Below, one piece after another: positions 21,700 to 28,449 of a DNA stretch of 28,449 bases; position 1 is the stretch's first letter, and each line of letters starts with the position of its first letter. The stretch spans positions 1 through 28,449 of the forward strand of contig JAYMTA010000455.1 of the NCBI GenBank assembly GCA_036897625.1, written 5' to 3'. Below the pieces are notes generated by a model. The model saw only the letters and a list, made by a program, of their open reading frames with translations, had not been told where the DNA came from and made no database searches. The DNA is from Pelargonium cotyledonis. Taxonomy: Eukaryota; Streptophyta; Magnoliopsida; Geraniales; Geraniaceae. The translations under genes and the position numbers were made by a program.

Positions 21700-22738
21700 A
21701 AGGGCAAAAATGTAATTCCACTTGATTATGAAATATTTTAAATATTATGCTCTACGTATCACGAATGAGAATAAAATAAATAAATAATTGGTTTTTAGAC
21801 ATGCACAAAACTGAAATGAACTTTCTAAAATTATAGATATAACGTACGCTATTATAAACTTTTTTCTTCACGTTATTTGTAGAGAAATATAAACTGAAAT
21901 GAATTATAAATAAAAAAATGCTAATGTATTTTACAATTAATAGGTATCAACTAATTATTTACCAAAAAAAAAAAATTATTTACAGAATTTCCTAACAAAA
22001 TTAATTAAATATCTAAACGTTTTGGGCACTATGATTCAACTACTAATTTAAATCCTAATTTAAAAGATAAACCAAAATCTGTGAGGTGATTGGCTAGCTG
22101 GACGCCAGTTAGGAATAGAAGTTGACATACATTTTTTTTTTTTGGGTAGAAGTTGACATACTTTTACGATAATGTATTGGTAGGGTTGGTCATCGGTTCA
22201 GAACCGGACCGGACCGAAAGTTGCATAATCATAGGACCGAAGATCGGACCGATCATAGTCGATCCATGTGGGTTCTTGTGATTTTGGGTTTGATTAACTT
22301 TGAATACATATATGTGCTACTGCTAAACGTTTTGGGCACTAAGCTGAACAAACATGAATTATGTATATGATTTTTTAACAGGACAAATGGTTGATTTCAC
22401 TGTATCTTTTAAAGTTTTAGTTTCAAAACATGATATTTGTACGCTTGTTGATCTAAAGACAAAAAGAATGTTGTTAGAGTATAAAATTAATATTTGACGT
22501 TTAATTATCATGTTAAACTTTTTTTTAAAGAAATCAGGCTACCTCCACCTACACCATCGCTCACTTCAACTCTCGCACTCCTCGTTTCAGCCAGACAATA
22601 TCTAGAGATTTATTTGTCACACCATATTTATATTGAAAGAAATAATACACAATTAGGAAACCTGAGTGCCATTGAAAATAAGAAGAAAGAGCTTTAACTT
22701 TGATTCACACATTGATGTGTGTGTATTTTATACATAAT
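21700..22738. other. Intergenic DNA between NPF copies A and B
   Basis: AT-rich promoter region of copy A (minus strand) and downstream region of copy B. It contains two tiny poly-A insertions flanked by direct repeats (21953-21983 and 22116-22161), a 19 bp exact direct repeat (22013-22031 and 22323-22341), a GC-rich GGACCGGACC stretch (22184-22265), and a segment (about 21990-22165) similar to the DNA upstream of copy B at 26122-26275. No gene was seen. Confidence 0.65.
22013..22341. repeat. Exact 19 bp direct repeat, copies 310 bp apart
   Basis: CTAAACGTTTTGGGCACTA occurs at 22013-22031 and again at 22323-22341 upstream of NPF copy A. The first copy sits in the segment shared with the upstream DNA of copy B; the second does not. 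Confidence 0.95.
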
Positions 22739-25128
22739 TCACACTTCTTGATAAGCTTCTACTGATCTCATCCTCTCAGTTTCAACATTCTGATACTTGT
22801 AACATTTAGCACATACCAAATAATACACAAAATTAATCCCACCCAAAACCACAAGAACCCAATACACATTGTCTAGCCTCCCCTTGTTTATATCATCCGG
22901 TAACCATCCGGTGACCCTCTGGATCAGATCAATCAAAGCTGTACTCAAATAAAAAGCAACCCCGATCAGCAATCCCATCACTCCGGTGGACATGTTACGC
23001 AAAGTCGCCGGAAATTCTTGGTAATACAACGACACTTGTCCCGGAAAATGAAACGCCTCTCCGATTCCGACCAATATGAACTGTGGAAACAGCAAAACGA
23101 CAGACATAGGTACTATGTTAAGCTCTGGGTTGTGTTTATGGCTTTTGAGCCGTTTTGATTCAACTATTGCTGACACGGCCATGCTAAGCACGTTCAACAC
23201 GTGGCCTACTCCTATTCGCTGGAGAGGCGTCGGGAGGTGACCGGTGACCTTTTGCCACGTCGGGATGAGAAAACGATCGATGATTGCGATGAATATGGAG
23301 CTGGAGAGGATTGAAGAGATTATAAGGGACCCAGCTGGTATTTGGAAATTTGAATTACCCAAGTGACGGTCCAGTGTCAAGGCTTGTAGAATTGTCAACC
23401 CAATTTGTATTGCTATTGGGGTTCCTAGTAGTATGCTACTAGACCATAGTGGTAAAATTCTGATTACGGCTTTGAAATCTTCTACTTGTTGCACACTGCA
23501 CACCTTCCATGGTTTCGCTACTGATCCGTCCGGTCTTATGTCTCCTTCAATCTTTTGTGCTGCCCGATTAAAGAACCTGCGTAGAAACATATATGTATTG
23601 TTGTGTATCGCTAGCTAAAATAGAGTTGCTAATGAGCTACCTTTAACTTAACTGTCCGAGTTTAGCTCGTTAAATGTTGTTTTAAAAGTTTTCACAAATA
23701 TCATGAAAAGATGCTAGCATAACTTTTTTACCCTTAAACAAAGACATACCTGAGGTTGTTCCTAGGTTTTGCGGTGACGGTGTTCTGGTCGAGATGGTGA
23801 TAATCCTCGGCTTTTGAGGAGAGCGCGAGGTTTCTTTTCCGAAACGCAGCAACAACGACACGAGCCAAACCGGTGAAGGGGCTTCCTTGGGGCTTAACTT
23901 TGCGATAAAATCGAGTCCCGGACAAGAAAATGGCTAATCCAAGAAAGTTGGCTACAGCACAGATACCAAAACCCAGGCCCCAATTGACGTTGTCCTGAAC
24001 GAACACAATGGCGCTGAAGCACACCACTTGGCCTGCGTAAAAGGTGAAGAAGTACCAGTTAATGTAACTACCCTGAGCTTTGGGCTTATCAAATTGGTCT
24101 GCGCCGATCGTGGCCAGCGCGAACCGGAAACCGCCTGTTCCGATGGAGGACAGAGCTAGTCCGGCGTATAGGACCGCCAGTTGAAACGTTGAGCCGCCCT
24201 GGCAAATAGTAGTTGGTCCATTGCTATCACTAGTGACACATGGTTGTGGCCTCCATGAAGCAATTGAACCGGTCAGGGTCAACAAGATGACACCCTGCAT
24301 GCAAATCAAGTGGAAATTAATTAATATATATTACGTGACTTCATAAATTTTATTTTATTGTGAAAAATAAATAATTGGTCTCTACGTTTCAAAATGAATA
24401 TTTTGTTTCTTTTGTATTTTTGTCTCAAAATAAGTGTTTTGTTTTTTTTTAGTATGTTGGTTATCCATGAATTATCAATAATATCATTATAAAAAGTTAG
24501 TTATGATCTCTCAACACATGATCATGAGGATACAATAGTAAACATACAACACTAATTAATGAACATTTCCTTAATTTTTCTCAAAATAAAAATGAGAATA
24601 CTCATTTTAGGATGGAGAAAGTACTACACTGCTGCTTGAAACTGTCTAGATCTTGATGATTATATAGAATTGATCAATTACCAATAGAGAGATGCAAGAA
24701 GATATGGATATGAGGGAGAAACTTCCTAAGAAAGAGTCGGCAAATATGGCGGCGATGACCGGAGTGAAATTGACGCAACCATTAACGATGTTGTTGATTT
24801 GAGCTGCATCAATGCTCTTAACGTTGAATTGCTCGATTAAATACACTATCAAGTTTGCTACCCAACCGAAACTAGCCAAAGTCAGAAGTGTCGAAGTACC
24901 TGTAGAGTAATTTGAGTATTATTGATAATTCATGCATAATCAATCAATTAAAAGTTTAGAGACAGTTAATAAAGAAAGCTCGTGGATGAGAAAGAGAGTC
25001 GAACCTATGAGAAATGGGAATGTTGGCCAGCCGCCGCGTTTTTGGCCGGAACCATCAACTGATTCCGATATAATCTGTGATGTCTCTTTGTCACCAGTCA
25101 CATCTGAGCTCCGATCAGTGTTTGCCAT
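22739..25128 (-). CDS. NPF2: NPF (NRT1/PTR) transporter, NAXT/NPF2.7 type, copy B
   Basis: Same family and architecture as copy A. Exons on the minus strand: 25005-25128, 24682-24899, 23750-24294 and 22739-23576, giving 574 aa with the same intron phases. It reads MANTDRSSDVTGDKETSQII, then GGWPTFPFLIG/TSTLLTLASFGW, GTGGFRFALATIGADQFD, DYHHLDQNTVTAKPRN, KVCSVQQVEDFKAVIRILPL and YHNPELNI-like loops. It closely follows copy A and is more distant from copy C. TM1 again lacks ExxER. Start choice: the ATG at 25128 has a strong context (GAAATGG) and aligns with the start of copy A. An in-frame upstream ATG at 25167 in a poor context would add 13 residues (MNPFPITCLLKSE), so 587 aa is possible. Intron 2 contains a Stowaway MITE different from that in copy A. 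Confidence 0.93.
24380..24621 (+). mobile_element. Stowaway-type MITE in intron 2 of NPF copy B
   Basis: The left end CTCTACGTTTCAAAATGAAT is followed about 40 bp later by a second left-type end (TTTTTGTCTCAAAATAAGTG). The right end, reverse-complemented, is CTTTCTCCATCCTAAAATGA, with TA after it at 24622-24623. The interior (AGTATGTTGGTTA, ACAACACTAATTAAT, TTAATTTTTCTCAAAATA) matches the two elements in the VHA-a intron. The left boundary is accurate to a few bases. Confidence 0.75.
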
Positions 25129-25558
25129 TTCACTCTTTAGCAAACATGTAATGGGAAATGGGTTCATGGAAGAGCTCTTACATTTATATATGACTCAAAG
25201 GGTAAAATTGTACTTCCACTTAAGTCAAATACCAAAAGATCTGAAAATAGAATAGTTGCAACTTGCAAGGAATGGTTCACTACTAAAAAATGTGACGTTC
25301 TATCCAATTAGTCAATAGTAAGTTGTTGGAAATGTTCAATTTTGGTAGTTCAATTGTCCATTTTGTTTCTAATGGGAATCTTATTAGAATTTTGTTTTAC
25401 TTTAAATGTTCAAACAATCCATATGATTCTAATTCGACCATAGACTATACTATTTTGTTGTGAATTAGTCAAATTAGAGTGGTGTGAACTTTTTAGAATT
25501 TTATTTTTCGTCCAATTGCATCTTTAATGTGATAATTCGACAAAATTAGTTTGACAAT

Positions 25559-25720
25559 GTTAGAGTATAAAACTATTATTGGACCTTCAATTATTAGTTT
25601 AAGTTTTTAGTTGAGATGGCTTTTTTCATAGTATGAGAGCGTCAGTGTCAAAAGGTTCCTGGTTTGAGTTTTACCTCAACCCATATTGGGAGCGTCTTAA
25701 GTATGAAACTGTTATTGAAC
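25559..25720. repeat. Dispersed-repeat fragment of uncertain family
   Basis: Begins GTTAGAGTATAAAACTATTA and runs through TTGAGATGGCTTTTTTCATA. A second AGTATGAAACTGTTATTGAACC-like stretch lies about 130 bp on. A related start (GTTAGAGTATAAAATTAATA) occurs near 22475. This wording is familiar from old dispersed repeats in many dicot genomes, but I cannot assign it to a class. Confidence 0.4.
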
Positions 25721-26562
25721 CAAAGGTTTAGAATATGTTATCATATCAACATAATTTATCGCAAATGTACGGATTAAACTAATTCGAAATGAAATATAAT
25801 AGTTTGAACTAAATTAAAACAATAAAAGAGCTAGTGGCTAATTTGAAACAAAAATCAAATTTAGTACTAATTAAAACGTTCAAAATCATTTTCCTCAATG
25901 ATTTTTTTTTTGGGTGATAAAATACCCTCGAATATGTTCAAAATCATAATTTTCTTCCTACGACGTACTCAACATTAAACTTGGAAGACTTTTTCTTAGA
26001 AAAGTGAGTGGAGGGCTGGATCTTGATTAGTGTTTCTGCACCAAGATTTTTTTTGATATATAAAAAATCCTTGTTCAAAGTTACACAAAATCAACACAAA
26101 AATGCTCAATAATCAAAATTATTCTAACAAAATTAATTAATTATCAAAATCTCTGGGACAGTCCATTCTTCAAACAAAACAAAACAATAGAAATTAATAA
26201 AATCCATATTTCATGGATAGACCAAAATTTGAGAGGCCAGTTAGGGTGAGAGGTCGACAGACATTTACAATAATTTGCACTATTAAAAATTAATAACATA
26301 AATAACATCATCACTTGATCTTTATATTATCCTATGTATATTACACTCAATTATTCTTGGGGCTTTTTCAACAGTATTTGGTATTTTGGTTTTTTGTGAT
26401 TTTACCAACCAAACAAAACTTCATTAAATGTAATGACTTTGTCTCACTTATGTCCAAAAATTGTACACAAATATTTATACAAATTAATAAACATGACATA
26501 CCAAATTGTCAACTATTTTATTAATGACTTGACATAATTACAACATGTTACTTGTACAATGT

Positions 26563-26720
26563 ATCGAGCATTTCATGTCAAAAAATCATCAAAATTTGAG
26601 ACATTTAATATGTTACGTCTACTATGTATCAAATAAATCGAGCGTTTTATGTCAAAAATTCATGAAAATGTGGTACAAAATTAATTTTACAAAATTTAAG
26701 ATATTTAATGTATTTTTATT
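26563..26720. repeat. Diverged tandem duplication, period about 74 bp
   Basis: ATCGAGCATTTCATGTCAAA at 26563 recurs as ATCGAGCGTTTTATGTCAAA at 26637. Both copies are followed by a TCATSAAAAT-like stretch and then, further on, by a GACATTTAAT or GATATTTAAT stretch. Non-coding, in the gap between NPF copies B and C. Confidence 0.6.
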
Positions 26721-27180
26721 ATTACCATGTATTTATCTACAAAAGAACCAAACTTTCTGAAACTTATAAACTACAAAGAATTGGGTCGTGGCCGAAATAG
26801 CATATTCAATGAAATTAGGTCGAAGATCCAAGTAGTATGTTCAACGGAATCAATTATTCGATGAGGACAAAGTTTGACTTTATGATTTCGCAAAATGTAT
26901 TATTTTTTGATTTTGGCATTATTTCATGCATGAGTGCAACCGTTATCGGTATTAGTTGTGTGTCTCTTCAAGCTGTAGAGAGGATTCAAATAAGTTTCTC
27001 AACTTGATTATTAATTCAGCATGACGAGGAAGATTTAAATGTCTTCAAGTTACACGTTATATTTTATTTGCACCGAAAATTATTTGTAATTGGACATAGT
27101 ACATTTTTCACACTGCTAAATGTATACAAGTCGATCGGTTTCTCCTATTCAAATTTTGTTGTTGCTTGAAATATTTATTA

Positions 27181-27350
27181 AGAGTAATATGAGTATCAGT
27201 TGACTGATATAACTTTATGTCAGTTGCACTAATGAGGTGATGACATCTCATTTAAAATAATGGATTCGGACTGGTGTCATCACCTCATTGACTTGGTTAA
27301 ATTGCAACTAATATAAAATTATATTAATCAACTGATACACATTTTACTCG
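27181..27350. mobile_element. Hairpin MITE (long inverted repeat) just downstream of NPF copy C
   Basis: A 170 bp element that is nearly a palindrome. The left arm GAGTATCAGTTGACTGATAT.. pairs with the right arm, whose reverse complement is GTGTATCAGTTGATTAATAT... Pairing resumes in the inner TAATGAGGTGATGACA and TGTCATCACCTCATTG. The loop is about 30 nt. No target-site duplication was identified. It lies 24 bp past the copy C stop codon, so the minus-strand transcript of copy C should contain it. Confidence 0.8.
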
Positions 27351-27373
27351 TACAATAATATTATACACATAAT

Positions 27374-28449
27374 TCACACTTCCTGAGCTTCAACTCTCAC
27401 CCTCCCTTTCTCAACAGTCTGATACTTGTACAGTTTAGCACATGCCAAATAGTACACAAAGTTAATCACACCTATAACCACAAGAACCCAATACACATTA
27501 TCGACCCTCCCCTTGTTTATATCGTCCGGTAACCATCCGGTGACCCTCCGAGTCAGATCCATCAGAGCCGTGCTCAAATAAAAAGCAATCCCAAATATAA
27601 GTCCCATCATTCCGGTGGACATGTTGCCCAAAGTCGCCGGAAATTCTTGGTAATACAAAGACACTTGTCCCGGAAAATAAAACGCCTCTCCGATTCCAAC
27701 AATTATAAGCTGCGGAAATAGCCAAACAACAGGCATAGGCACTATGTTAAACCCTAGGTTGTGTTCATGGATTTTGAGCCGTCTTGACTCAACTATTGCT
27801 GACACGACCATGCTGAGTATAACGAACACGTGGCCTACTCCTATTCGCTGGAGCGGCGTCGAGACCCGACCAGTAAGATGTTGCCACGTTGGGATGAGAA
27901 GGCGATCGATGGCGGCGATAAATATGGAGCCTGTGAGGATAGAGAGGACGATAAGGGAGCCAGATGGGATTTTGAAATTGGTGTCAGCAAGGTGACGGTT
28001 CATTGTTAGGGCTTGTAGAATTGACAAGCTCATTTGCATAGCTACTGGGGTGGTTAGTAGTATACTCGTTGACCATACTGGTAAAATTTTGATTACGGCT
28101 TTGAGATCTTCTACTTGTTGCACACTACATAGCCTCCATGGTCTTGCTATTGATCCGTCCGGTTTTGTGTCTCCTTCGGTCTTTTGCGCTGCCCGGTTCA
28201 AGAATCTGCAAATTTATTTATTTGGACAAAAAGTTTATAACATTTGTTTAGTTACCAAGTATTTCTCGAGTTTTTCAGAAAATAAAATTTTTACAGTTTT
28301 TCAGAATAGCTTGAAAATGAGGAACTGTTATATATTTACCTAAGGCTGTTCCTCGGTTTTGCTGTGTTGTTGTTGTGATAATCCTCGGCTTTTGAGGACA
28401 GCGCAAGGTTTCTTTTTCGAAACGTAGCAACAACAACCCGAGCCAAACC
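27374..28449 (-). CDS. NPF2: NPF (NRT1/PTR) transporter, NAXT/NPF2.7 type, copy C (partial, C-terminal)
   Basis: Cut by the window end. Minus-strand exons: 28340-28449 (part of exon 3, starting GLARVVVATFRKRNLALSSK) and 27374-28205 (exon 4). The phase-2 junction is at SLR/FLNRAAQK, as in copies A and B. Exon 4 shows LCSVQQVEDLKAVIKILPVW, MNRHLADTNFKIPSGSL, VGHVFVILSMVVSAIVE, GIGEAFYFPGQVSLYYQEFP and WLPDDINKGRVDNVYWVLVV, ending EAQEV. The loop before the junction is shorter (YHNNNTAKPRN against YHHLDQNTVTAKPRN). It is clearly the most diverged of the three copies but has no stop or frameshift in the visible part. The first exons lie beyond the window. Confidence 0.92.

Larger units (their letters stand above)
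25168..27180. other. Intergenic DNA between NPF copies B and C
   Basis: Strongly AT-rich, with no gene seen. It contains the probable promoter of copy B, a segment at about 26122-26275 shared with the copy A upstream region, a repeat of uncertain family near 25559-25720 and a diverged tandem duplication near 26563-26720. Short open frames around 26315-26760 are AT-rich chance frames. Confidence 0.6.

Noticed and set aside
22032-22322. The exact 19 bp direct repeat CTAAACGTTTTGGGCACTA as a target-site duplication around a retroposon
   Set aside because: Much of the DNA between the repeats (about 22075-22165) is also present upstream of NPF copy B, so it was there before the supposed insertion. 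No retroposon features were seen inside.
25610-25680. tRNA-derived (SINE-like) promoter in the repeat near 25.6 kb
   Set aside because: AGTATGAGAGCG and GGTTTGAGTTT are only loosely like A and B boxes, and no tRNA fold or poly-A tail with target duplication was found.
26315-26760. Two short open frames between NPF copies B and C
   Set aside because: Very AT-rich, with phenylalanine/isoleucine/lysine composition expected by chance and a tandemly duplicated segment inside.
18973-28449. NPF copies as pseudogenes because their exons appear as separate short frames
   Set aside because: The frames join through GT/AG introns with matching phases in all copies, giving full-length proteins for A and B and an intact visible part for C.

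Overview
The window looks like nuclear DNA of a eudicot plant. Genes are split by AT-rich GT..AG introns, intergenic DNA is AT-rich, and there are CT and AT microsatellites and several Stowaway-type MITEs. The proteins are plant families: vacuolar ATPase subunit a, a DCAF8-type WD40 protein, a large plant-specific protein, and NPF/NRT1 transporters. The species cannot be named from sequence alone. No bacterial or organellar operon, rRNA, convincing tRNA, CRISPR array or intact retroelement was seen.

Layout. (1) 836-2759 (+): the last three visible exons of a V-ATPase subunit a gene, with two related Stowaway MITEs in opposite orientation in its last intron. (2) About 3.2-5.5 kb: intergenic, with a short inverted-repeat element. 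(3) 5663-9218 (+): a five-exon WD40 gene of the DCAF8 type, predicted 475 aa. (4) 10084-16231 (+): an eleven-exon gene for a predicted protein of about 1280 aa with conserved-looking ends, a large variable central exon, a KEN box and several proline-directed phosphorylation motifs. (5) 17564-18154 (+): an intronless 196 aa gene of unknown function with possible alternative 3'UTR splicing. (6) 18973 to the right edge (-): a tandem array of three NPF transporter genes of the NAXT/NPF2.7 type, two complete (575 and 574 aa) and one cut by the window end.

The first three large genes are housekeeping or regulatory: endomembrane acidification, CUL4 ubiquitin-ligase substrate recruitment, and perhaps a cell-cycle-linked protein. 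They have no evident functional link to each other. The NPF cluster is the accessory part. All three copies share exon structure, copies A and B share upstream DNA, and each of A and B carries a different Stowaway MITE in the same intron. Copy C has a hairpin MITE 24 bp past its stop codon, so probably in its 3'UTR. I found no previously undescribed multi-gene system. The most interesting signals are the regulatory differences among the NPF copies, the KEN-box protein, and very short retroposition-like insertions upstream of NPF copy A.
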